DNA of 64,000 nucleotides from CAYYYJ01 sp964631205 (GCA_964631205.1 CAZVWU010000002.1:69682-133681), one strand, 5' to 3'; positions 17,442-26,658 are shown, counted from the stretch's first letter. Numbers and translations: made by a program. The notes: generated by a model not told the origin, from the letters alone.

Positions 17442-20083
17442 TTGAATTCCAAATCCTGGATGTGGATTATGTGCTGGTTGACGAGAAACCAGTAATCAGG
17501 ATATTCGGGAAGACAGAGGACGGGAAGACTGTTTGCGGGTTTTATGACAAATTTTCGCCGTATTTTTATGTGGAGGACAAGAAGGCTATAGAGGCTTTAA
17601 AGGGGGATCCTAATATATTGCAGATTTTGGATACAGACAGAAAACTTATAGGGTCTGCCGAACAGGTTTACAAAGTCATAACAAAAAACCCTGCGAAAAC
17701 GCCTGATGTAAGGGAGCGGTTAAGGTCGCTGGGTTTTACAAGTTATGAAGCTGATATATTGTTCAGGTATAGGTTTTTGAATGATGTAGGGCTTGGAGGG
17801 CTTTGTTGGATCAAGGCGCAGGAAGCTGATGTTAACACTTCGACTGTCAGGACAGAACGGGCTGTCAGGCTTGAAAATCTGGAAAGGGTTGATAAATTGG
17901 CTGATGCGCCGTTGAGGATTGTTGCATTTGACATTGAGTGCGTATCTGAGCTCACGCCATTGCCCGATGCAAAAAGGGATCCTGTAATAATGATCTCTTT
18001 CGCGTTCAGCCATCCGTACAAAGGCCAGAATGACCTTGTCCTGAGCTGGAGGTCTGGGGCAAACCTGAAGGCTCTCGAGACAGAAAAGGAGATGCTGGAA
18101 GAGTTTGTAAAAATAATAAATGAGTATGATCCTGACATAATAACAGGGTATAATGTGAACAACTTCGACTTCCCTTATATTTTGGAAAGGATGAGGCAGT
18201 TTGGGGTAAAACCGACATTCAGCAGATGCGGGACAAAGCAGGTTTATGACAAAAAGGTTGGCATCAATTCGAGGACATCAATTGCAGGCAGGATTGTTGT
18301 TGACAGCTTCGCTATCATCAAAAAAGATTTTTCTCTGACAAGGTATGGGCTGGATTTTGTCGGGGAGAAACTGCTTGGGGAGAAAAAAGTTGACATCAAG
18401 AAATCGGAAATAGGGAAGATGTGGAAAGGCACGAAAGAGCAGTTTGACAAGCTGGTTTATTATTCCAGGATAGACTCTGTCCTTGCTTTAAACCTTGTCC
18501 AGAAGCTAAAGCTCATGAACAAATATTCTGCGCTTTCGAAGGAGGCAGGGACCCTTTTGCAGGACAGCTTGGACAGCGGTGAGACCACAAGGATTGAGAA
18601 TTTTTTGCTCAGGGAGTTTAATAAAGGCGGGTATATTTTTCCAAACAAGCCAGTTGACGGGGAGGTTGGAGCAAGGGAGGCTAAAAGCAAGGTTGAGCTG
18701 AAGGGAGGGTTTGTATTGGAGCCGGAAAAGGGTTTGCATTCAAATATTGTTGTTTTAGATTTCAAGAGCATGTATCCATCTATTATTATTTCTTTCAATA
18801 TGTGCCCGACAACTTTGGTGAGGGATGCCAGAAATATTGATAAGGAAAAGGTTTTTGAGACGCCCGCAAAGGCGTATTTTTACAAGCCTGAAATTAGGCA
18901 AGGGATTATACCCAAGATACTTGTCCAGTTGATGGAGAGAAGGGATAAGGCTAAAAAGAAATACAAGAATGCGGCAAACGAGATGGAGAAAAATATATTG
19001 TACGCAGAGCAGTGGGCGCTGAAGATTCTAGCAAATTCTTTTTACGGGTATTTTGGGTATGCAAGGGCAAGGATGTATGATCTTGCTATTGCAAATTCTG
19101 TGACGTCTTTTGGACGCGAAATAATCCATACGACTAAAGACAGCATTGAAAAAATGGGTTATAAGGTTGTCTATGGTGACACTGACTCCGTGATGGTTGA
19201 GATAAGGGAGGAAGACCTGGAAAAGGCGAAAAAAATTGCAACAGAAGTTTCTGCCAGAATTACAGATGAGCTGCCAGGCATAATAGAGCTTCAGTTTGAA
19301 AAAGTTTTCAAAAGGTTCCTGCCGCTTTCAAAAAAAAGGTATGTGGCTTGGAAATTTGAGCCGGCTGGAACAGGGTGGGAGGAGAAGATTGAGATGAAGG
19401 GTGTTGAGACTGTTCGGCGCGACTGGTGCCCGCTTGTTGGCGAGACAATGAAGGATGTAATTGATGTTGTATTGAAGGAGAACGATCCGAAAAAAGCGCT
19501 GACTTATTTCAAAGGCGTTATTGAGCAGGTTGTCCAGAATAAGGTGGATCTGAACAAGTTGGTGATTACAAAAAGCATCACGAGGAAGCTTACAAGCTAT
19601 GCTGGGGTGCAGCCGCATGTTGAATTGGCGAAGAAGATTGAGAAAAGGGGCCAGGCTGCTGGGATAGGCGATAGGATCGGGTATGTGATTATAAAAGGGA
19701 ATGACATTTTATCGAAAAGGACAGAGGACCCAGTTTATGTGGCTGAAAATGGGCTGGAGATAGACCCAAAATATTATATTGAAAACCAGCTTTTGCCGCC
19801 TATTGAAAGGATTTTTTTTGCGCTGGGCATAACCAAGTCAGAGCTTATGGGGGGCGGAAAGCAGGTGGGGCTGTTTGATGTTTTCAAGAAGATGGCTGCA
19901 TCAAGCGGGCAGGATGGGAAGAAACAGCTAACAGAACTTCACGCAAGCCTTTTCACAGGGTTCATATGCAAGTCGTGCAGCAAAAAGTTTGACAGGCCTC
20001 CGTTGGCCGGCTATTGCGAGTGCGGCGGGCATTTGCTGTTTAATTCTGATCACGGGACTGCTGAACAGCTTGTGATGAGTTGA
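17438..20083 (+). CDS. polB: Family-B DNA polymerase with C-terminal zinc domain
   Basis: This 881-residue replicative/repair polymerase has a 3'-5' exonuclease and a palm. Exo I is FDIEC (164-168), Exo II is YNVNNFDFPY, and Exo III is YYSRIDSV. Polymerase motifs are DFKSMYPSI (about 441), KILANSFYGYFGYA, YGDTDSV (about 579) and KKRY. All catalytic acidic residues are present. Archaeal PolB is usually about 770-800 residues; the extra length here is C-terminal and includes CKSC-x13-CECGG (about 842-865) with PPLAGYC between the pairs. That closely resembles the C-terminal zinc domain of the PolD large subunit DP2 as I remember it. The gene stands alone and lies beside the first ORB cluster. 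Confidence 0.97.
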   Translation: MIEFQILDVDYVLVDEKPVIRIFGKTEDGKTVCGFYDKFSPYFYVEDKKAIEALKGDPNILQILDTDRKLIGSAEQVYKVITKNPAKTPDVRERLRSLGFTSYEADILFRYRFLNDVGLGGLCWIKAQEADVNTSTVRTERAVRLENLERVDKLADAPLRIVAFDIECVSELTPLPDAKRDPVIMISFAFSHPYKGQNDLVLSWRSGANLKALETEKEMLEEFVKIINEYDPDIITGYNVNNFDFPYILERMRQFGVKPTFSRCGTKQVYDKKVGINSRTSIAGRIVVDSFAIIKKDFSLTRYGLDFVGEKLLGEKKVDIKKSEIGKMWKGTKEQFDKLVYYSRIDSVLALNLVQKLKLMNKYSALSKEAGTLLQDSLDSGETTRIENFLLREFNKGGYIFPNKPVDGEVGAREAKSKVELKGGFVLEPEKGLHSNIVVLDFKSMYPSIIISFNMCPTTLVRDARNIDKEKVFETPAKAYFYKPEIRQGIIPKILVQLMERRDKAKKKYKNAANEMEKNILYAEQWALKILANSFYGYFGYARARMYDLAIANSVTSFGREIIHTTKDSIEKMGYKVVYGDTDSVMVEIREEDLEKAKKIATEVSARITDELPGIIELQFEKVFKRFLPLSKKRYVAWKFEPAGTGWEEKIEMKGVETVRRDWCPLVGETMKDVIDVVLKENDPKKALTYFKGVIEQVVQNKVDLNKLVITKSITRKLTSYAGVQPHVELAKKIEKRGQAAGIGDRIGYVIIKGNDILSKRTEDPVYVAENGLEIDPKYYIENQLLPPIERIFFALGITKSELMGGGKQVGLFDVFKKMAASSGQDGKKQLTELHASLFTGFICKSCSKKFDRPPLAGYCECGGHLLFNSDHGTAEQLVMS

Positions 20084-20200
20084 TTTGTTTTTTTTGGACA
20101 TTTCTCAGTTCTTTTAGGTATCTGTTTATTTCCTTTGCTGATATCTCGGCTTCGAACTTTTCCTGAAGAAGGGCTGCCAATTACTGGTTGCGTTTATTAT

Positions 20201-20701
20201 CTACAGACGCCGTCTAGCACTGGGTGTTCTGGTTGCTGTTGGTGTTGGGCTTGGTTGTGTTGTTTGTGAGAAGGGACTGATTGTTATTGGCAATAGTGGA
20301 CCTTGAGGGGAAAAGCTAACATAAGCTTGTACAAATAATTTAGATACATCGTTAGCTTCTATTGTGAAGTGGCCATCAAAACTGCTAGTTCCAAGAGGCC
20401 CGCCTCCGGCTGAGCCGGTGGCCAATCGCCATTGTGCGTTTGGGTTAATTATGTTGCTGGTTGAAGCATCAAAAGTGCCGTCTCTTCTCCAGAGTTTCAG
20501 TGTAACGTTCTGCTCTACAGAGCCTTTGTTGAGAATGGAGATAAACGAGGGTCCGGTTGAGGGCCCACTAGCCAAATAATGCCCTACTAAAATGTTGGTA
20601 GATCTACTGGAGTGAGAAGCATATCCTGTATAGCCTATACCTGCCATAAGAAGGAGTATTGACGCTAGTATAATAATCGGAATAAGGTTTTTGTATTGCA
20701 T
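20201..20701 (-). CDS. Membrane-anchored exported protein
   Basis: The 166-residue protein has one N-terminal hydrophobic segment (PIIILASILLLMAGIGYTGYA) acting as a signal or anchor. A beta-rich domain of about 110 residues follows, with STNILVGHYLASGP and LFVQAYVSFSP, and a Pro/Thr-rich tail ends in basic residues. It resembles small archaeal surface proteins with a single beta sandwich, but I cannot name a family. The NVT tripeptide is a possible AglB sequon. Confidence 0.65.
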   Translation of the reverse strand: MQYKNLIPIIILASILLLMAGIGYTGYASHSSRSTNILVGHYLASGPSTGPSFISILNKGSVEQNVTLKLWRRDGTFDASTSNIINPNAQWRLATGSAGGGPLGTSSFDGHFTIEANDVSKLFVQAYVSFSPQGPLLPITISPFSQTTQPSPTPTATRTPSARRRL

Positions 20702-20762
20702 TAATTGTCCTACTTTGAGAAGCTCTGATTAATGATTGGGCTTCCTGGAATTTATACTTAAT

Positions 20763-20777
20763 TATAACACTGTTATA
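20763..20777. repeat. 15-bp palindrome, copy 1
   Basis: Perfect dyad TATAACA-C-TGTTATA. It flanks ORB 1 on its outer side. Confidence 0.75.
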
Positions 20778-20781
20778 TTAA

Positions 20782-20804
20782 TACCCCTTCACTTCGTCTG
20801 GAGA
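20782..20804 (-). promoter_or_regulatory. ORB-like element 1 (Orc1/Cdc6 binding)
   Basis: On the minus strand it reads CTCCA-GAC-GAAGT-GAA-GGGG, fitting the pattern YTCCA-N3-GAART-N3-GGGG shared by the copies in this window. That pattern resembles the known archaeal ORB with its dyad half and G-string. Confidence 0.6.
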
Positions 20805-20953
20805 AATCATTTCTTTCTATTAAAATCGCTATACATAGGCGTGTTTTTGATTAAAATTTTTCTTAAAAAGTTTACTTCATGTGAAATAGGCTTGCTTGGT
20901 TTAAAGTTCACATAGAAAGCCTTATAGAGGCTCTGTATAGCGGTTTTTCAATG

Positions 20954-20976
20954 TTCCACAGGAAATCATGGGGTGA
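20954..20976 (+). promoter_or_regulatory. ORB-like element 2
   Basis: TTCCA-CAG-GAAAT-CAT-GGGG-TG on the plus strand, spacing identical to the other copies. It faces ORB 1 in inverted orientation across about 150 bp. Confidence 0.7.
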
Positions 20977-21026
20977 AGTTCATTTCTTGAAGGGGAAGGT
21001 TCATGTGTATAGGCTAATCCTACATA

Positions 21027-21041
21027 TATAACAATGTTATA
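21027..21041. repeat. 15-bp palindrome, copy 2
   Basis: Perfect dyad TATAACA-A-TGTTATA, outside ORB 2. Confidence 0.75.
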
Positions 21042-21117
21042 TTAGGTAATGAAACTTAAATGCCCAATTCCAATAATTAATTATATGGATGTTAAGAAAT
21101 TCTGCGAGGTGAGGCGA

Positions 21118-21789
21118 CTAGTATGTTGAAAGCATTCGAGGTTGCTGTTTCTCTAATAACATCTCTGGGTATGTCTTCATTATTAGGTCTGGTTCGCCTA
21201 ATCCGAGCCTTTCCGTAAAGTCAAAAATAATTTTTTCAGCAGCTTTTCTTTCAAGCGTCCTTTGCTTTTTTTTCATTGAATTTGAGCCTACAACTTCCAC
21301 TTCAAATTCAGTGAATTTGCCTAGTTCGTGAATGTCATCGATGCATATGTGAAGTTCGCCTACTTTTGGCGGCTTTTCATAAACTAGTTTCTCATTTACG
21401 ACCCACAAATCGCTTCTTCTGCCAACCACTTCAACTACCGGCTGCATAATGGAACGTCTGCTATCATACTCTTCTTGGTCTATCGGCCTCTGCAATTCAA
21501 ATGCGTGGTTTCCATCGTCTCCATTATTGTTTACATATATTTTAATCGACTCATAATGCCTCGGCTTTGTTGGCCTGCCTTGGCTGTCATATCCTTGGAC
21601 CAGCCTTAGTCTCCTGCAGTCGCCGCCTGTTTCTTGATGAAAATAGAAATAGGTATCTTTTCTGTCTGTCACCGGCAGTTTTATTGGTTTTTCGCCGAGA
21701 GCATTTGCGATTGCTGTGTATAAATTGCCTTTAGCCCTCCACTCAACTTCCAGCCCAGACTCGCTAAAACAGGCTTCTAAATCAACCAT
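21118..21789 (-). CDS. CYTH-domain protein (CyaB/ThTPase-like)
   Basis: I choose the ATG at 21789 (MVDLEACFSE) over the upstream frame because a TATA-like tatttaaaa lies about 25 nt before it. The 223-residue protein shows the CYTH pattern of alternating charged strands: DTYFYFHQE, RRLRLVQG, YESIKIYV, FELQRP, then HICIDDIHELGKFTEFEVEVVG, matching the conserved D..glG.F.EiE signature near the C-terminal third. CYTH enzymes act on triphosphates (thiamine triphosphate, inorganic triphosphate or ATP to cAMP) in an eight-stranded tunnel. The initial ExExK motif is modified here (EVEWRAKG), so the substrate is uncertain. It is divergent from the isopentenyl phosphate kinase gene. Confidence 0.7.
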   Translation of the reverse strand: MVDLEACFSESGLEVEWRAKGNLYTAIANALGEKPIKLPVTDRKDTYFYFHQETGGDCRRLRLVQGYDSQGRPTKPRHYESIKIYVNNNGDDGNHAFELQRPIDQEEYDSRRSIMQPVVEVVGRRSDLWVVNEKLVYEKPPKVGELHICIDDIHELGKFTEFEVEVVGSNSMKKKQRTLERKAAEKIIFDFTERLGLGEPDLIMKTYPEMLLEKQQPRMLSTY

Positions 21790-21896
21790 AAAAAATATAC
21801 TTGGAATGGTTTTAAATACTGCTGAAACGCCCTTCGACAATGATGCATAAACCCAGGTTTATGCTTTTAAAGACAGTTCAATATCCATACATAATT

Positions 21897-22703
21897 ATGC
21901 CAAGGATTGTTGTTTTGAAGATAGGCGGTTCTGTAATAACAAAAAAGGATGAAAACTTGCTGGAGGCCAAAACAGATGTGATAAGGGGGGTAGCCAGAGC
22001 AATTAAAAAAGCAATGGAGGAAAGGGAATTTAAATTGGTTTTAGTCCATGGCGCTGGCCCATTCGGGCATAAATTAGTTCAGGGATATGGGATAAATGAC
22101 GGCTTGAAAACAAAAAAAGATGTAGAAGGCTTTGTAAAGACTTGCAGCGCAATTTCAGACCTTAACAAAATAGTTGTTGGTTGTTTTCTGTCAGAGGGGC
22201 TTTTAGCTATCGGGCTCCAGCCGACAGGTTTTGTTGTGCAGAAAAACAAAAAAATAGAAAAGTTTGGTTGTGAAATAATTGAGGCTTTGCTGGGATTGGA
22301 AGAAAATATAATTCCTGTTCTTTGTGGCGACATGGTTATTGATAAAAAATTGAAAGCCAGCGTGCTTTCGGGGGATGCAATTGTCCCGTATCTTGCAAGC
22401 AAGATTGGGGCATCCCAAGTTTTGATGGGCACTGATGTGGACGGGATTTTTACTGCTGACCCAAAAAAGGATGCGGAAGCTAACTTTATAAAAGACGTCA
22501 ATCTAGGGAATCTGGCCGAAGTCTTAAATAATTCAGAAGGCGCCAGCACAGTTGATGTTACAGGCGGGATGAAAGGGAAGGTTATGGAAATAAAAGAAAA
22601 TTTAAGCGGGATAGAGACAATTGTCTTTAACCTAAATATAGAAGGCAATTTATATAAAATTCTTACAGGAAAAGAGGCCAAGAAAACAACAATAAATCTA
22701 TAA
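21897..22703 (+). CDS. Isopentenyl phosphate kinase
   Basis: Starting at the ATG at 21897 (MPRIVVLKIGGSVIT), with a TATA-like ttttaaag about 25-30 nt upstream, the protein has 268 residues, normal for the family. It phosphorylates isopentenyl phosphate to isopentenyl diphosphate with ATP. Visible motifs are LKIGGSVITKKD at the N-terminus, LVHGAGPFGH near residue 47 with the His that contacts the substrate phosphate, GDMVID, LSGDAIV, GTDVDGIF and DVTGGMKGK. It belongs to the amino-acid-kinase fold. Its presence alongside phosphomevalonate kinase and MvaD is notable, since IPK usually belongs to the alternative archaeal route. Confidence 0.95.
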   Translation: MPRIVVLKIGGSVITKKDENLLEAKTDVIRGVARAIKKAMEEREFKLVLVHGAGPFGHKLVQGYGINDGLKTKKDVEGFVKTCSAISDLNKIVVGCFLSEGLLAIGLQPTGFVVQKNKKIEKFGCEIIEALLGLEENIIPVLCGDMVIDKKLKASVLSGDAIVPYLASKIGASQVLMGTDVDGIFTADPKKDAEANFIKDVNLGNLAEVLNNSEGASTVDVTGGMKGKVMEIKENLSGIETIVFNLNIEGNLYKILTGKEAKKTTINL

Positions 22704-23919
22704 ACCTGTTGCCAAACTAAAAGCAGGCGCTAAACGAGCAAAATAAAGGATTGTTGGAAGAAGGAAAAAGCCCATCATATTGCTTCTCCTGATTTTCAGT
22801 GAATTTGCTAATATCCCGATAAAGACGCCGGTTGCGAGGATTAATAATCCAATAAAACCGCTAAACATGAACGCTAATGCCACCAACAAAACCAAAACCG
22901 AGATGTTGATTTTTTGGTAGTTGATGTTCTGGATTTTTCTTATGATGAGCCTGCCTGCCTTCAAAGTGACTATAGCGGCTATAAACGTTGCGACTAGGCC
23001 AACGCCCATTATCAGCATAAGGTCATAAAGTGTAGGTGTGGCAAGGATTTGTGAAATTGCTGCTGCAGCTCCACTTCTTGTTTTCTCAAGTGTGAAGAAT
23101 GCGATGAATGTGAAGAATATGTTGGATACATTTATCCCGCCGAGAGCTGTGAGGAACTCCTTCGCTTTTGCCTTGAAAGTATTGGAGGCTATCACGCCTG
23201 CCTGTGAAGATCCTATACCAGGAAGTATGCCTACCAGAAGGCCTGCAAACCAGCCAATGAATATGCCCTTGTAGCTTACATCAACTTCACGCGCCTCTGA
23301 CTGTTTGGGAATTTCTATGCCCCCCCCCCCAGCTTAGGAGGATGCCGCTTAACCCAAACATACCTGTCAGGGCTGGGAAAATTGAGGTTGATGGAAAGCT
23401 TCCAAGCGAGATTGCCCCGAAAATTCCGGACAGCAGAAAAATCAGCGCTGCATAAAACATGCCTTTTCCTTTTTCTGAAATTATCATCCACAAGGCTACA
23501 AAAATCAAAAGGTAATGGATATAGGCGCTTAAATTATTGTAAAGGATTGGAAGGATCTGGAAAAGTAAAGGAAATGTTAGGATCGTGAGCAGCGCTGCTC
23601 CTACCCCGCCAATTGTCGTCAAGAAAAGGGCTTCATATGCCTTGCCCTCAAGCATCATTTTGTGGCCAGGCAAAACAGAAAGTTCTGTCCCTGCTTCAGG
23701 CGCACCGAACAAAATTGACTGGATGAATTCTGTAAAGATGTTCGTGATAGATAAAGAGACTATGAACGCAATAATCGAATATACTGGAAACCCTGACAGA
23801 AGTATTGGTGAAGACAAAATAATTGCAAGGATTGTGTTGGGGTGGATGCCGGGGATAAGGCCTGTCGCTGTGCCGACAACAACTCCTAAGAATATAAATA
23901 AAATTAGTTCGAAGAACAT
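22698..23919 (-). pseudogene. TctA/DUF112-like permease split by frameshift in an 11-C run
   Basis: Two minus-strand frames together make a roughly 400-residue membrane protein. The first (ATG at 23919) contains GTATGLIPGIHPNTI and ends shortly after ILLSWGGG; the second continues from the poly-G stretch with IEIPKQSEAREVDVSYKG and LLVGILPGIGSSQAG. The two GxxPGI motifs in the two halves are the internal repeat typical of the tripartite tricarboxylate transporter permease family. The frame changes at 11 Cs on the plus strand (23320-23330); ten would restore one frame. A run of this length is prone to slippage, so this may be phase variation, a true mutation or a sequencing error. The end overlaps the end of the IPK gene by 6 nt. 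Confidence 0.8.
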
Positions 23920-23951
23920 TCAGTTACTGTATTGGGAAAATAAATAATAAA

Positions 23952-25037
23952 TCACTTAAATTTTTTCCTGACCTCTTCCATTATGGACTGGTAGCCTTTG
24001 CTGTATTCAAGCTCTTCTGGAATTAAGGTTGCTGGATGGACAAACCCCTGCTCACGCATAAATTCCGCTTTCTTCACGGCCTTCTGCCTGAAATAATCCC
24101 AGTCAGGCGTTTCGAACCCGTCTGTGAAGGCTGTGAACTTGCCTTCATGCACGCTGAAGAGCATTGCGCTTACAATTGGGATGCAGTAATTTACTGTTGC
24201 TTGGGTGTTCCTTTTTACAGGCATCAATGGCATGTGGTGGCTTCCGCGTGTGTCGCCAGCCACATAGTGGGCTGTCTTGAATACAGAGCATGCCTCTTCT
24301 GTTGCAGGGAAGTTTTTCTGGACCCTTATGATTGCGGCAGGGTCGTCTTTGCCTACATATGTTCCAGCAATATTGTGGAGCCTGTCTGTTGTTGCAACCA
24401 GTATTGGCTCGCCGTCTTTTGTCCAGACAGAATCAACAACATATCTGCCGGGGTACATTAAAATTGCAGCGATTTTAAAAATGTCTTCTGGCGTATGAAG
24501 CTCAGCTTTCTTATCCTCCATTACATCCATTACAACAAATTTCACGCCTTTTGTCAGATTAGGATTAACTATTAGCCCGGTATTTGCACTCGGCTCGCAA
24601 AACAACCTGTAAAACGGATAATTAAATGCCCCGGGCTCGGTTTTGTCTGCTGTAAGCAAAACAAAAGCTTCGTTTGGACGCTCCTCAAATTCCATTTCTG
24701 CAACACCGGGACCAAGACCTTTGACATTGCCTGAGAAAGAATCTTTCAATAAATCCTGCCCTGCCCCATAAAGGCCTTGGGATTTCGCGACTTCTGTGCC
24801 TGCCTTGAAAGCGTCCCATGCAAGCTTGTGGATTTCCGGGTTTCCAACACCCTTTTTGTGCGCCATTAAAATATGGATGTCATCGCCTGTATAACCGAGA
24901 TAAGCATCGATAAGGAGCGTGCCGCCGTTTTTCCCTATGTGCTCCTTTACTGAATTAAATAATTCCTCGCTTGGCTTGGTGTGGCCGCCTATTGACCCGA
25001 CATCCGCTTTTATTGCGCTCAGTGTTATTTTTGGCAT
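23952..25037 (-). CDS. fbp: Fructose-1,6-bisphosphate aldolase/phosphatase
   Basis: The 361-residue protein is the bifunctional archaeal FBP aldolase/phosphatase, which condenses triose phosphates and dephosphorylates the product in gluconeogenesis. It starts with ITLSAIKADVGSIGGHT (metal-binding Asp and His) and contains TGDDIHILMAH, GPGVAEMEFEERPNEAF, YPFYRLFCEPSANTGL and AGTYVGKDDPA, with the catalytic Tyr and Lys in YVGK. Length and motifs are complete. With TIM at 25987 and the PEP-synthase-like gene at 50784 it indicates gluconeogenic flux. It shares a TATA box with the divergent TraB-like gene. Confidence 0.97.
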   Translation of the reverse strand: MPKITLSAIKADVGSIGGHTKPSEELFNSVKEHIGKNGGTLLIDAYLGYTGDDIHILMAHKKGVGNPEIHKLAWDAFKAGTEVAKSQGLYGAGQDLLKDSFSGNVKGLGPGVAEMEFEERPNEAFVLLTADKTEPGAFNYPFYRLFCEPSANTGLIVNPNLTKGVKFVVMDVMEDKKAELHTPEDIFKIAAILMYPGRYVVDSVWTKDGEPILVATTDRLHNIAGTYVGKDDPAAIIRVQKNFPATEEACSVFKTAHYVAGDTRGSHHMPLMPVKRNTQATVNYCIPIVSAMLFSVHEGKFTAFTDGFETPDWDYFRQKAVKKAEFMREQGFVHPATLIPEELEYSKGYQSIMEEVRKKFK

Positions 25038-25065
25038 AAATAAATTGGATGAAATTGATTTTCAA

Positions 25066-25076
25066 GCTTTAAATGT
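25066..25076. promoter_or_regulatory. Shared bidirectional TATA box
   Basis: ctttaaatg lies between the divergent ATGs at 25037 and 25096, roughly 33 and 26 nt away. It reads as a TATA-like box on either strand. Confidence 0.5.
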
Positions 25077-25095
25077 TTATACCTAATAGTCTGGT

Positions 25096-25946
25096 ATGAA
25101 AAAACACAAAAAGCAAAAGAAATTATTGCCTGCCATAATTTTGGTTTTGGTAGCATACAGTATTGCAGTAAGCTCTGTTTATACCATCACAAAAAACGAG
25201 CAGAAGCTGCCTGTTTACTGGGAAATTTCAGGGGTTATGTTGTCCCTAGCATACATGCTTCAAAAATTTCTTATCAAGTTGATATAGACAGGTTGGTTAG
25301 AGATGTTGATGTAGTGGCTCTGGAGGTAGATTTAAATGAAGTGTTGAACAAAGCGGAAGGGTTGAACCTGACAGGCGAAAATTTGGAGAGGTCACTTTCT
25401 CTTGAAGCAATTAAATATTACAGGGATTTTTTTGGCGAAGCCGAGTGGGAGGTCATAAAAACGCTCAAGGCTGGAGTTGTAAGCAGTATCGTTGATTCGA
25501 GGCTTGCTGAGGAGCATGGACTCATAAACAAGATGGATGAGTTTGCATTTGGGCGGGCATTAACTTTGGATAAAAAAATTATTGGATTGGAAAATGCGAG
25601 TCTGCAGATTGATTTTTTGTTGGATAGTCCAGAGGATTCTATAAGGTCGCTGGAAGAGATTGCAGGAAACGAGACAGAGTACAGGAAATCGTTGGACGCC
25701 ATCGAGACCATATACAAGAAAGGCGATCTGGAACTTATGAGGGCTTTATACAGATTGACTGCAAACCAGTCAATTGAAGCCCAGTATTCAATTAATGTAA
25801 GGGATCCAATTTTGCAGAACAGGAGCAAAGAGGTTCTCGAAAAAGAAAAAACTTTAATAATGGTCGGTTTCGGGCATGTACCCGGGATTATAGATGAATT
25901 GAAAAAAGAATTTCAAGTGAAAGAAATTAATTCTGTCAGGAAATAG
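25096..25946 (+). pseudogene. TraB/GumN-family protein with N-terminal anchor, frameshifted
   Basis: The N-terminal frame (ATG 25096) encodes a basic leader, a membrane segment (LLPAIILVLVAYSIAVSSVY) and KLPVYWEISG. The other frame supplies GYVVPSIHASKISYQVD and runs through VRDVDVVALEVDL to the stop at 25946. This matches the TraB pattern of WEI.G followed by GTIHV.. and DVValEld, with a GFGHVPGI block near the C-terminus resembling the conserved GxxH region. One missing base in the GGGG run near 25230-25233 explains the break. TraB proteins resemble metalloproteases of the Tiki/EreA/ChaN fold; the anchor suggests an extracellular domain. Pseudogene and sequencing error are both possible. 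Confidence 0.75.
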
Positions 25947-25986
25947 TTTGGCAAAAGTATTTAACTGTGGAAGGGGAATTTGTGTT

Positions 25987-26658
25987 ATGGATCCTATTAT
26001 CCTGGTGAATTTTAAGGCCTATAAAGAATCGCTCAATTCAAACGGCTTGAGGCTGGCCGAAATTTGTGAAGATGTTGCAATAGAGCATGGAGCCAACATC
26101 GGAGTTGCTCCTCAACCAATTGATCTGAGGGAAATCACAGCTGGAATCGATTTGCCTGTTTTTGCGCAGCATATAGATCCACTGGACGGGGCCGGAGCCT
26201 TTACAGGACATATTGTTGCTGAGAATCTAAAAAGTTTTGGCGTGGATGGGAGCCTTATCAACCATTCTGAAAGAAAAATGAAACTTGATGACATCAAAAA
26301 GGCTGTTGAGATATTGAAAAAACAGGGGATGGTTTCTGTTTGCTGCGCAGCCACGCCAGAAGAGGCCGACCAGGTTGCAAAATTCGGGCCTGATTATATT
26401 GCAATTGAGCCTCCTGAGCTTATAGGCAGCGGCGTTTCTGTCTCAACGAGCAGGCCGGAGGTTGTGACAAGATCTGTTGAGATTGTAAAGCAGGTTAATC
26501 CTCATATTAAAGTTTTGTGCGGTGCAGGGATAACAACCGGGGAGGACGTCAAAAAAGCTATTGAATTGGGGGCACGTGGGATCTTGGTGGCTTCTGGTGT
26601 AGTCAAGTCGGCAGATCCCAAAAAAGTTTTGGTGGAGTTTGTGAAAAATTTGAAATAA
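25987..26658 (+). CDS. tpiA: Triosephosphate isomerase, archaeal type
   Basis: The ATG at 25987 (MDPIILVNFKAYKES) is the likely start; tatttaac lies about 25 nt upstream. The 223-residue protein is the short archaeal TIM, which interconverts dihydroxyacetone phosphate and glyceraldehyde-3-phosphate. Active-site residues are visible: Lys in NFKAY, His in LINHSE, Glu in YIAIEPPELIG, and the phosphate-binding LCGAGI and GILVASGVV near the C-terminus. It follows the TraB-like gene by about 40 nt on the same strand. Confidence 0.97.
   Translation: MDPIILVNFKAYKESLNSNGLRLAEICEDVAIEHGANIGVAPQPIDLREITAGIDLPVFAQHIDPLDGAGAFTGHIVAENLKSFGVDGSLINHSERKMKLDDIKKAVEILKKQGMVSVCCAATPEEADQVAKFGPDYIAIEPPELIGSGVSVSTSRPEVVTRSVEIVKQVNPHIKVLCGAGITTGEDVKKAIELGARGILVASGVVKSADPKKVLVEFVKNLK

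Larger units (their letters stand above)
20702..21117. other. Candidate replication-origin region 1 (ORB cluster)
   Basis: This 416-nt gene-free stretch is AT-rich and holds two ORB-like elements in opposite orientation (20782-20804 minus, 20954-20976 plus). Two 15-bp palindromes lie outside them, at 20763-20777 and 21027-21041. Between the ORBs is T/A-rich sequence (ttaaaatttttcttaaaaag) suited to unwinding. The same elements, with the same internal spacing, recur beside orc1/cdc6 at 28.3 kb. Confidence 0.65.

Noticed and set aside
20040..20180. A 46-codon minus-strand frame starting at TTG, overlapping the end of polB antisense, with a helical protein-like sequence (ALLQEKFEAEISAKEINRYLKELRN)
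   Set aside because: The protein-like part is short, the start is a TTG with no TATA box or SD seen, and it overlaps polB. It could be the remnant of a gene, but cannot be supported as a CDS.
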